Shown: positions 7,822 through 15,474 of the stretch, in pieces
How positions within the stretch are numbered: position 1 is the first letter of the stretch
Layout: every line of letters begins with the position of its first letter
Source of the DNA: Fructobacillus durionis
GTDB lineage: Bacteria; Bacillota; Bacilli; Lactobacillales; Lactobacillaceae
Reading direction: 5' to 3'
Assembly (NCBI RefSeq): GCF_900112405.1
Contig: NZ_FOLI01000004.1
Span: 44,494-108,493 of the forward strand
Length of the DNA stretch: 64,000 nucleotides
Notes under the pieces: generated by a model
What the model was told of the DNA's origin: nothing
Database searches by the model: none
What the model saw: the letters and a program-made list of their open reading frames with translations, nothing else
Translations under genes and position numbers: made by a program

Positions 7822-9159
7822 ATGACAGTTAATCAACATTCACAATATAAGAGCCAACAGAAGGCGATGATGGCAAAGTTCTTTATCTTGCCAGTCGTTG
7901 TTCTCTTGGCACTGTTCTCAATGGCCACTTTGGGGATGAAGGGTCTGACAAATGCGGATAGTATGGTATCTGCTAAGGCCTTAAACCCAAATGACTGTGT
8001 GAGCGGCGTTAAACTGTCCGATCTTTCTCACCCATCTGATACGACCTATAGTTATTACGATACGGTGCAAGCAAAGTGGACTTTTAACATTCCAACCGAC
8101 CAAGACATCGAGGCCGGTGATACTTTGACGCTTCCAATCCCTAGCGGATTGACACCTTTGTCTGATGATTCCTTCGATATTAAGTCACCAAATGGTGACG
8201 TCTTTGCCCACGTTGTCGTGGATAAGGAATCTGGAACCGTTAAGTTGACCTTTGAAGAACCAGCTTCCATCGCCAACAAGGATCACGCGGTCAAGGGTGA
8301 CATGGAATTACCACTGACCTTTAAGGGCGGTGCGGTAACACCAGGTGCTAACAACAACATCGACTGGGGAATTAACGGTTGGGTAACACCAGTTCACATT
8401 GATCCAAATGACACACCTGATGCCACAGAAGAAATCTTCAAGTGGTCATACTTCGATCAAACTGATGAGAACCTAATCCACTGGCGTGTTCGTTACAATG
8501 CTTTGAGCAACATGACGACAACCAACGGAACGATGACCGATACGGTTTATGGTACGAACCACTCCTTGGTTGCTAGTTCAATCCATGCCTACGTGGTAAA
8601 CTATACCGCTGGTGCACAGCACTACAACGTGGTTTCTGAAATTCCAGCTAGCCAGGTTCACCAAACTGGTACCAACAGCTTTACCGTTAACATCGGTAAC
8701 CTTCCTTCTAATGAAGGTGTTGTCCTTGAATACGATACCCGCATCACGGATGGTCGTATCTCACCAGCTTATGGTAATGGTGCAACCTTCACCAACAACG
8801 GTGTTCAAGGTCCTACTGCCGATGCTTGGCAGGCTGTAACAAAGGGTGGCGGTGGCGCTGATAACAACGATACACCAGTTAACCCAACGCCAAATCCTAC
8901 GCCAACACCTACACCAACGCCTACACCAGCACCAACCCCTAACAAGGGCGGCGGTGATAACGACAACGGTGGCAATGGTGGTAACGGAAACGATAACACC
9001 AATACCAAGAAGGCTACGAACCAAAGCAAGAACCGTACCCGCAATTACACGGCTTTGCCATCAACTGCTAAGCAGGATAACCATGCCGGCTTAATCTTCA
9101 TGTCAATGGCAACAGCAATTGCTGCAGGCTTAACTGGATTGTTTGGACGTAAGCACTAA
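7822..9159 (+). CDS. cell-wall-anchored adhesin (Cna/SdrG-like folds, LPSTA sorting signal)
   Basis: The 445-residue surface protein has a signal segment (hydrophobic residues about 19-37), two predicted Ig-like adhesin domains resembling the collagen-/fibrinogen-binding N1-N2 pair (about 60-190 and 200-345), and a Pro-Thr repeat linker (about 355-375). After a Gly/Asn/Asp-rich stretch comes a C-terminal sorting signal: LPSTA (412-416), a hydrophobic segment and the tail FGRKH. The fifth motif residue is Ala instead of Gly, so sortase use needs testing. ATG 7822 was chosen because GGAG lies 7 bases before it; an in-frame GTG at 7777 has no such site. It has its own promoter and terminator. 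The ligand is unknown. Confidence 0.85.
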   Translation: MTVNQHSQYKSQQKAMMAKFFILPVVVLLALFSMATLGMKGLTNADSMVSAKALNPNDCVSGVKLSDLSHPSDTTYSYYDTVQAKWTFNIPTDQDIEAGDTLTLPIPSGLTPLSDDSFDIKSPNGDVFAHVVVDKESGTVKLTFEEPASIANKDHAVKGDMELPLTFKGGAVTPGANNNIDWGINGWVTPVHIDPNDTPDATEEIFKWSYFDQTDENLIHWRVRYNALSNMTTTNGTMTDTVYGTNHSLVASSIHAYVVNYTAGAQHYNVVSEIPASQVHQTGTNSFTVNIGNLPSNEGVVLEYDTRITDGRISPAYGNGATFTNNGVQGPTADAWQAVTKGGGGADNNDTPVNPTPNPTPTPTPTPTPAPTPNKGGGDNDNGGNGGNGNDNTNTKKATNQSKNRTRNYTALPSTAKQDNHAGLIFMSMATAIAAGLTGLFGRKH

Positions 9160-9172
9160 TAAGTAACTTCAA

Positions 9173-9207
9173 AAGTCGCTGGCTCGAAAGAGCGGGCGGC
9201 TTTTTTG
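9173..9207 (+). terminator. terminator after the adhesin gene
   Basis: AGTCGCTGGCTC and GAGCGGGCGGCT pair around GAAA and are followed by six T. Confidence 0.85.
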
Positions 9208-9282
9208 TGTGCTTTGAAGGTAAAAAGAGGAATAGCAGTTTTATTAAAATACTTTAAAAATATTAATTATTGACATCTCATA

Positions 9283-9310
9283 TTAACAAAAGTAATAAAA
9301 GTGTTATTAT
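9283..9310 (+). promoter_or_regulatory. promoter of the coiled-coil membrane protein gene
   Basis: TTAACA at 9283-9288, a 16-base spacer and TATTAT at 9305-9310. An alternative TTGACA at 9270-9275 has only a poor -10 partner. Confidence 0.5.
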
Positions 9311-9338
9311 AAAAATAACAGATTATTGGAGGAGAATG

Positions 9339-10718
9339 ATGGACGAGAATCAAGAGAAGATGCTGAATCAAGTCAAAGGTGAGATGCAGTACGTTGGGGC
9401 GTATTTAGACGCTGTTGATGGTAAGGACAAGTTGACCGATGAATATTGGTCTTTAAATTCAAAGGCGGATGCTTTAAAGAGTCAGCGCTCAAAAACAAGC
9501 AATCAAATTAATAATATTGCACGACGTCTTAAGTTAGGTGATGTTGGTGATATCAGTAAGCCTCGCCTCCTTGGGAGCAATTCTTCTTACTATGGACAAG
9601 TTGATCTTTCAGAATCAAAAAAGATTGGCCATGGTATTTTCGCTACTCTATTCGTTCTTGGTGCAGCGATTGCAATTATTTATCTAGTAATTACTATGGC
9701 TGTTATTGGTCAAGCGAAAGAAAACCTACAAACCGGGGTTATTCCAACACCACCAATGAGCCTCATGATAATTTCGATGTTACCTGTTTATGTTGCTTGG
9801 TTCCTTGTTTTTTGGTTAAAAAAACATCACAGTATGTTTGATAAGGTTAATCATTATTTGCCAATTCAACCTATCGTTAACTGGACTCGTTTAGCATTGC
9901 TGGTTTATTCTTTTCTTTTTGTTGAAATCATTTTATCGGGTGCGTCATATACTGGAAAAGGATCTATTATTTATCCAATTCTTACGTGGGGGATGCTTGC
10001 AGTACATCTCTTTCTTCCTATTTATGCTATTAAGCGTGGAAATCAAAAAGTTGATGATCGTTTTACCAATGAACGAAAAGCATTAAATGATAAAAATCAA
10101 CGTCAATATGATAAGAAAGTCCAAGATGCCACTGAAGAATTGCAGGGTGTCCAACAAAAGCTAACCAATAACTTGCAATCATTGGATCAGGTTATTAGTA
10201 AAGTTGATGAACAAATGGAAAATGTTAAAGAACACGAACTTGTCAAGATTTCTGAAAACATCGAAAAGATTAAAGAAAGCTTACCCCAAGCCTTTCCAAT
10301 GGCGGACAAGTATCGTCTAACTTTGCCATATTACCAATTGATGCTTGAAGCTATTCAAAGTCAGCAAGCCACTAACTGGGGGCATGCCAATGAATTAGCG
10401 ACAGACCGTTTTGTTGAAGCTCAACATCATACAGAGTTGATGGAAGAATTGCATCACAATCAAGAGCAAACGATGGAGGGACTTGCAACGCTTGGCGCAC
10501 AGATGGCACAAAATGCAAAACAAGCGCATGATGATCTAACTCAAATCGACATATCAGTTCAATCTGGTTTCTCAAATGTTCAAAGTGATTTGAAGGATGC
10601 TTCCGAGCAAATTCAAGCAAGTAACCGGGAAGTTGCTGCTGCTCAACGTGAAAGCAACGACATTGCCGCGGACACGAATCGTACATTGAACGAGATGAAT
10701 GATCGCTTCAAGCGATAA
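9339..10718 (+). CDS. four-span membrane protein with long cytoplasmic coiled coil
   Basis: The 459-residue product of unknown family. There is a soluble N-terminal helical part (1-95), four hydrophobic spans (about 102-128, 142-163, 184-205, 213-233), then about 220 residues of heptad-like helix rich in Gln, Glu, Asn and Lys. Its layout resembles a scaffold or sensor with a cytoplasmic coiled coil, but no chemotaxis or kinase motif is visible. ATG 9339 was chosen because GGAGG lies 6 bases before it; an adjacent ATG at 9336 is too close to that site. It is a single-gene unit between two terminators. Base composition is more AT-rich than the adhesin gene before it. Confidence 0.7.
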   Translation: MDENQEKMLNQVKGEMQYVGAYLDAVDGKDKLTDEYWSLNSKADALKSQRSKTSNQINNIARRLKLGDVGDISKPRLLGSNSSYYGQVDLSESKKIGHGIFATLFVLGAAIAIIYLVITMAVIGQAKENLQTGVIPTPPMSLMIISMLPVYVAWFLVFWLKKHHSMFDKVNHYLPIQPIVNWTRLALLVYSFLFVEIILSGASYTGKGSIIYPILTWGMLAVHLFLPIYAIKRGNQKVDDRFTNERKALNDKNQRQYDKKVQDATEELQGVQQKLTNNLQSLDQVISKVDEQMENVKEHELVKISENIEKIKESLPQAFPMADKYRLTLPYYQLMLEAIQSQQATNWGHANELATDRFVEAQHHTELMEELHHNQEQTMEGLATLGAQMAQNAKQAHDDLTQIDISVQSGFSNVQSDLKDASEQIQASNREVAAAQRESNDIAADTNRTLNEMNDRFKR

Positions 10719-10741
10719 GAATTCTTTTTATTAACTATTTT

Positions 10742-10774
10742 AGCTGTTAGCTTGAAAAAGCTGACGGCTTTTTG
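10742..10774 (+). terminator. terminator after the coiled-coil gene
   Basis: A twelve-base-pair stem (AGCTGTTAGCTT with AAGCTGACGGCT) around GAAA, then five T. Confidence 0.88.
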
Positions 10775-10902
10775 TGTGGACTAAGACTAGCTAACTAATC
10801 AATTTGTAAATGAAAAAGTCAAAACAGGTTGTATTCATTTCTTAAATAACCAATGTTCTCTCTTTTTCTTGCTCCTGTGGCCCCTACCTGTTTAACTAAT
10901 AG

Positions 10903-11013
10903 CAGGAATTAAGACAGTACTCATCAATAAAAACAGACGTCGATGATCTGGATTTTAAATTACCTAGAAATTATACGTTTGAGGAAATGGAGGAGTTGCT
11001 CAATGAAAAATGA
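10903..11013 (+). pseudogene. start-less reading-frame remnant
   Basis: An open frame runs from the TAG at 10900-10902 to a TGA at 11011-11013. It has no ATG, GTG or TTG start but protein-like composition, ending in the acidic helix YTFEEMEELLNEK. The tail overlaps the start of the small gene at 11003, an arrangement typical of coupled small-gene pairs such as antitoxin-toxin. It is read here as the 3' end of a decayed gene. No family is assigned. Confidence 0.35.
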
Positions 11014-11161
11014 AATGCTGGCTAAATCTATCGCCAATAAATATCACAATAGTTATGCTGAATTACAGGTTAAAGCTAGTCAGGAAGAGTTTGATATTGT
11101 CTTAGGGTATATTTCGGCACTAACAAATGAAAAAATGCGTCAAAATGTCGGATTAGAATAG
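11003..11161 (+). CDS. small protein of unknown function (52 residues)
   Basis: Encodes a 52-residue mixed-charge, mostly helical protein with no membrane span or recognisable motif. ATG 11003 was chosen because GGAGG at 10989-10993 lies nine bases before it; an upstream in-frame ATG at 10943 has no such site and a poor sequence. The start overlaps the end of the remnant frame by 11 bases, so translation may once have been coupled. A strong bidirectional terminator follows. It could be the surviving half of a two-gene cassette. Confidence 0.45.
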   Translation: MKNEMLAKSIANKYHNSYAELQVKASQEEFDIVLGYISALTNEKMRQNVGLE

Positions 11162-11179
11162 GATAAAATCCATCACAAC

Positions 11180-11215
11180 AAAAAGGCCACCAGATCATCT
11201 GGTGGCCTTTTAATT
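11180..11215. terminator. bidirectional terminator between convergent genes
   Basis: AAAAGGCCACCAGAT / ATCTGGTGGCCTTTT, a near-perfect palindrome with A and T runs on both sides. It serves the small gene on + and the surface protein gene on -. Confidence 0.9.
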
Positions 11216-11222
11216 TTAATTA

Positions 11223-12254
11223 TTAATCCTGAATTATATTTTCCATCTGCTTCAACTTGTCGCTGTTCTTATACTGCTTGTAGAGAGCAGATAGAGAAGC
11301 GGTACCTTGTGTTTCGGCATCTGCCTCTTGCTCCGCACCTTCAACTAGGGTTCCTTCCTTCTTGTAGGTCACTTGGTCCCCGTTGATGTAGAAAACACCA
11401 CGAACATCGGACTGGTTTTCAGTGCCAGATGGGATGTTCTGCAAACGTAGAATGTACTTGCTATTTTGCTGTTCCAACTTAATGCCATGGAAAGTCGTAT
11501 CCTTTGGCACGTAGTTTTGGTTATCGTTAACGATTGGATGTGCCTTCCCGTTAATCAAATCGTCTGGGCTGGTTGCTCCCCAGTCAGACTGGAATCCGCT
11601 AGGCATACCGAGCAAGGCTAAGGCCTGCTTCTCTTTAAGAGAAAGCTGATCAACGCTAGAACTATCATCCTTAGTTTGAGAACTGTTCGATTGTGAAGTA
11701 GAGGTAGATGAATCAGCTACTTTATAGAAGTAGTTTTCATCACCCATGCTTTGTCCACAGAAGATGCGATCCTTTGATTCTGATGGGAATGAATCGGTTG
11801 AAGCCCCCTTAGGAATAAAGACAAATGGTGTAGCTGCTGATGGGCCATCTAGATTGCCATCCTTTGGTCCAACATCTGTCTTGAAAACGCCGTCTTTAAT
11901 AGCAGGTGGCGTCATTGATCCCACGGCTTTCGTGTAGACAGCTAGGCTATTGGTTGTCCCACTACTCGTGTAGTTGGCTGATACTAGCCCTTTCTTATCA
12001 AAAGTGTAGCTATCACCCTTACTATTCTTCCAAGTCCCCACAACAGATGAGAAGTTCCCAGACTTAATGGCCTGAATGTCCATCGCCTTACTCTTCTTGT
12101 CGCTAGACTTTGATGTCTTCGTCTTGGTGACCTTGGCCGAAGAACTGCTGTTATTTGAAGAGCTTGAGTGGTTAGCACCCACGAAATAAAAACCACCAGC
12201 CCCAGCAATAATGACGGCACCGGCAATGCCTAATATACCTGCTTTTGAAATCAT
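11223..12254 (-). CDS. membrane-anchored surface protein with DUF6287-like domain
   Basis: The 343-residue product has one N-terminal hydrophobic segment (about 5-24, no lipobox Cys). A Ser/Lys-rich linker follows, then a domain with pattern GNFSSVVGTWKNSKGDSYTF (about residues 67-86) like the DUF6287 domain of lactic acid bacteria, a second Ser linker and a C-terminal domain of about 130 residues. ATG at 12254 was chosen because AAGGAGA lies just before it; an upstream in-frame start at 12308 overlaps the promoter (extended -10 TGCTATACT, minus strand 12307-12299). It is probably exposed on the cell surface; the function is unknown. Confidence 0.7.
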   Translation of the reverse strand: MISKAGILGIAGAVIIAGAGGFYFVGANHSSSSNNSSSSAKVTKTKTSKSSDKKSKAMDIQAIKSGNFSSVVGTWKNSKGDSYTFDKKGLVSANYTSSGTTNSLAVYTKAVGSMTPPAIKDGVFKTDVGPKDGNLDGPSAATPFVFIPKGASTDSFPSESKDRIFCGQSMGDENYFYKVADSSTSTSQSNSSQTKDDSSSVDQLSLKEKQALALLGMPSGFQSDWGATSPDDLINGKAHPIVNDNQNYVPKDTTFHGIKLEQQNSKYILRLQNIPSGTENQSDVRGVFYINGDQVTYKKEGTLVEGAEQEADAETQGTASLSALYKQYKNSDKLKQMENIIQD

Positions 12255-12308
12255 ATTCTCCTTCTTACTTCCAATTAAATGGATTTTTATTCGTGAATAG
12301 TATAGCAC

Positions 12309-12669
12309 TGTGGTGGGGATAGGACTTATGAAGGTAACTATGTTTATTTAAAAAACATTTCAGAAAATGATGCCTTAAATTAGAAAATAATTCTAATTAA
12401 AAATATAGATGTTTAATAGGCTACAAAACTAGGAAGAAAAGCGCTATTTGTTATTTAATTATACGAAATGGGGTGTAGAATAAAATAAATTAAATGTTGT
12501 ATTGTTCAACAAGAAATTGTCAAAAGATTAAATTTTTAAAATCTAATAATCTATGATTGTTACTAAACTAAAGCTACTAGATGTTTATTAATAGAGCGTA
12601 TGCAACGATTTTTGAAAATGGGCAATGATAAAATAAAAGTATGTATTTAAATAGGAGTTTAAGAGCAGT
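12309..12669. other. AT-rich spacer before the methylase gene
   Basis: About 360 bases without a convincing gene and much richer in A+T than the flanks. Near the right end an extended -10 (TGATAAAAT, 12626-12634) could start the islet transcript. A ten-base direct repeat TAGATGTTTA occurs at 12406-12415 and 12578-12587. Possibly the left boundary of the acquired islet; no att site or tRNA is seen. Confidence 0.45.
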
Positions 12670-15423
12670 ATGTCATTAATTGAATTGGAAGATAAATTAA
12701 TTGAATTATTACGAACTGATAAACCTAATCAGTTTATATACGACTTTACAGAAATAATGGGGATACCTAAAGCTACGATAAGTCGTGCTAAGAAAAGCAA
12801 TCAAGAACATGATAATTTATTTATAAAAAATAAGGTGTTTTATAGGTTAACTGAAAAAAACGTTTGGGAAGAGTTTAAAAAGGCTGAATTACTATTAAAA
12901 GACTATAAGAATATTCCAAGATTTACTATTATAACAAATTACAAATCTTTTTTAGCTAAAGATAATAAGACGATGGATACACTATTTCTTGATGATATTC
13001 AACAGTTGCCTTTTAATTATGATTTCTTTTTACCATGGCAAGGGATTGAAAAAATCGATCATGATAAAGAAAATCCAGCAGACGTAAAGGCTGCGGAACG
13101 ATTTGCGAAACTTTATCAGCAGTTACAAAAAGATAATCCTAATCTGTCAGAAAAGCAGGAAGAAAATTTTAATATCTTTTTGATACGTATCTTGTTTATG
13201 TTATTTGCTGAAGATACAAATATCATCCCTCCTTCTTTATTCACCGATTCTATTCAGCGGATGACTGCTGAAGATGGATCTGATATGAATCAAGTCATTA
13301 CAGATATTTTTTCTTTACTTGATAATAAAAACCGTGAAAATGTACCAACATGGCTTGAAAAATTTCCTTATGTTAATGGCCAATTATTTACTAATCCTCA
13401 TGAAAAAATTAATTTTAGTGCAAAGTCACGAAGAATGATTATTGAGGCTGGAAACAGATTGAATTGGAAAGAGATTAATCCTGATATTTTTGGATCCATG
13501 GTTCAGTCTGTGGCTAGTGAGGATAATCGTAGTCATCTAGGAATGCACTATACAAGTGTTCCAAATATCATGAAGGTAATCCGTCCATTGTTTTTAGATG
13601 AATTAACGAATAAATACCATGACATTATTCAGTTAACAGATAGGCATGAGCAACAAAAAAGATTAAAACAATTACAAGTTCGTATTGCACAAATTAAACT
13701 TTTCGATCCAGCATGTGGTTCAGGTAATTTTTTGATTATCGCATATAAAGAGTTGAGAAAACTTGAAATTAATATTATAAAGCAACAAATACATTTAATT
13801 GAAAGCAGTGATTTAAAAGAAAAAAATAAATCAAGACAAATTAGGGAAATATTAGATTCAATTAATGAAATTAATTTACTTCATAAAGATAAATTAAATA
13901 CTGTACACATGGGACAGTTATATGGTATTGAAATTGATTCTTTTGCTCATGAAGTTGCTAGGCTTTCTTTGTGGATAGCAGAGCATCAGATGAACGTCGA
14001 ATTATCCAAGGTGATACCATATGCGGTTCGTCCTACACTACCATTACAAACAGTAGGAGATATTAAACTTGGTAATGCACTGAAAATTGATTGGCAAGAA
14101 TTATTGCCCCATGAATTGAATGATGAAGTTTATATTTTTGGAAATCCGCCATATTTGGGTGGAAAAAAACAAGGGAAGAGTCAAAAAGAGGATATGAAAA
14201 ATATTTTTTCTAGTTTGGTGAAAGGCTGGAAAAATATGGACTATATTTCAGGATGGTTCTTTTTGGGGAGCCAGTATATTTCTAATTCAAATGCTAAAAT
14301 GGCTTTCGTTTCTACGAATTCTATTTCTCAGGGAGAACAGGTAGAAATGTTATGGCCGCTGTTATTAAAAAATAATGTAATTAGTTTTGTTTATCCTTCC
14401 TTTAAATGGAAAAATTCTGCTAGAGGAGTTGCAGGTGTGACGGTTACTATTGTTGGAATGGAGAGTGGAAACATGAAAAATATTCAACCAAGAATATATA
14501 AAGATGGATTAGTAGAAAAGGTAGATCATATCAATGCTTACTTGACAGCTGGGAATGATGTTATTGTGCAGAAAAAAAATAAACCATTATCCAAATTACC
14601 TGAGATGGATCTGGGTAGCATGCCAAAAGATGGTGGTGCCTTTAGTGTGAGTGAAGAAATGTACCTTAAAATGGTTGATCAGTATCCTAAGGTTAAAAAT
14701 ATATTACGTCCCTACACGGGATCAGCTGAATATATTAAAGGTACAAAGCGTTTTGTAATATGGCTCCCTAACCAAGAAGTGTACGATGAATATAAGGGAA
14801 TACCTTTTATTAAAGAGCGTATTGATGCGGTTCGAGATTTTCGAAAGAATTCAAAAGCTGAATCAACACGTGAGGCGGCGAAGTACCCTTGGGCCTTTAA
14901 GCAAAGGGGAAACCAAATTAAGGCGGATGAAAAAGGTTTTAAACGGAATATCATTGTTCCGAGAGTTTCTTCAGAAAAAAGAGATTATGTTCCTTTTGGT
15001 TATGTGAGTGGGGAAACAGTAGTGTCTGATTCTGCAATGGTTATTTTTGATGCACCATTGTGGGTATTGGCTTTGTTAGAATCAAATATTCATATGGTTT
15101 GGTTGAAAGCCATAGGTGGAAAATTGGAAACTAGGTACCGATATTCTAAAGTCCTTGTTTATAATACTTTCCCAGTACCTGCAATTTCTACTCAAAGAAA
15201 AAATATGATGAGTGAGGTTATGGAAGAAATCCTAGACTTAAGAGATCAGTATGGGACAAGTTTAGCAGAACTTTATAATTCAGAGACAATGCCAGCAGAT
15301 TTGAAAAAATTACATAAAAAATTAGATGGCATTGTTGAACGAGCTTATCGTCAACGACCCTTTGAAGATGATTCAGATAGGCTAAGCTTATTATTAGATT
15401 TATATGAAGATATGTCTAAATAA
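12670..15423 (+). CDS. N6-adenine DNA methyltransferase (YeeA/MmeI-like, no nuclease domain)
   Basis: Predicted to methylate adenine in a specific DNA sequence using S-adenosylmethionine. The 917-residue product has a small N-terminal DNA-binding-like domain (1-70), a helical spacer (about 120-340), the methylase core with motif I DPACGSGNF at 346-354 and catalytic NPPY at 492-495, then a target-recognition region and helical C-terminus. The layout matches the MmeI/YeeA type, but no PD-ExK nuclease is visible at the N-terminus, so cutting must come from elsewhere. It is the first gene of a three-gene AT-rich cassette. AGGAG lies rather far (about 12 bases) before the ATG. Confidence 0.88.
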   Translation: MSLIELEDKLIELLRTDKPNQFIYDFTEIMGIPKATISRAKKSNQEHDNLFIKNKVFYRLTEKNVWEEFKKAELLLKDYKNIPRFTIITNYKSFLAKDNKTMDTLFLDDIQQLPFNYDFFLPWQGIEKIDHDKENPADVKAAERFAKLYQQLQKDNPNLSEKQEENFNIFLIRILFMLFAEDTNIIPPSLFTDSIQRMTAEDGSDMNQVITDIFSLLDNKNRENVPTWLEKFPYVNGQLFTNPHEKINFSAKSRRMIIEAGNRLNWKEINPDIFGSMVQSVASEDNRSHLGMHYTSVPNIMKVIRPLFLDELTNKYHDIIQLTDRHEQQKRLKQLQVRIAQIKLFDPACGSGNFLIIAYKELRKLEINIIKQQIHLIESSDLKEKNKSRQIREILDSINEINLLHKDKLNTVHMGQLYGIEIDSFAHEVARLSLWIAEHQMNVELSKVIPYAVRPTLPLQTVGDIKLGNALKIDWQELLPHELNDEVYIFGNPPYLGGKKQGKSQKEDMKNIFSSLVKGWKNMDYISGWFFLGSQYISNSNAKMAFVSTNSISQGEQVEMLWPLLLKNNVISFVYPSFKWKNSARGVAGVTVTIVGMESGNMKNIQPRIYKDGLVEKVDHINAYLTAGNDVIVQKKNKPLSKLPEMDLGSMPKDGGAFSVSEEMYLKMVDQYPKVKNILRPYTGSAEYIKGTKRFVIWLPNQEVYDEYKGIPFIKERIDAVRDFRKNSKAESTREAAKYPWAFKQRGNQIKADEKGFKRNIIVPRVSSEKRDYVPFGYVSGETVVSDSAMVIFDAPLWVLALLESNIHMVWLKAIGGKLETRYRYSKVLVYNTFPVPAISTQRKNMMSEVMEEILDLRDQYGTSLAELYNSETMPADLKKLHKKLDGIVERAYRQRPFEDDSDRLSLLLDLYEDMSK

Positions 15424-15474
15424 TATCTATAGGTATTGTGCTGGAATGAAAAAATGGAGCTTTTAAGAAAATAA

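Noticed and set aside
8880..8945. Short repeats resembling an array
   Set aside because: These are Pro-Thr codon repeats within the adhesin gene, with no spacers; not a CRISPR.
8805..9044. Minus-strand frames rich in Val-Gly repeats
   Set aside because: Reverse reading of the Pro-Thr linker of the adhesin.
9270..9338. Upstream TTG start for the coiled-coil gene
   Set aside because: It lies in a promoter-like TTGACA and has no ribosome-binding site; ATG 9339 has GGAGG.
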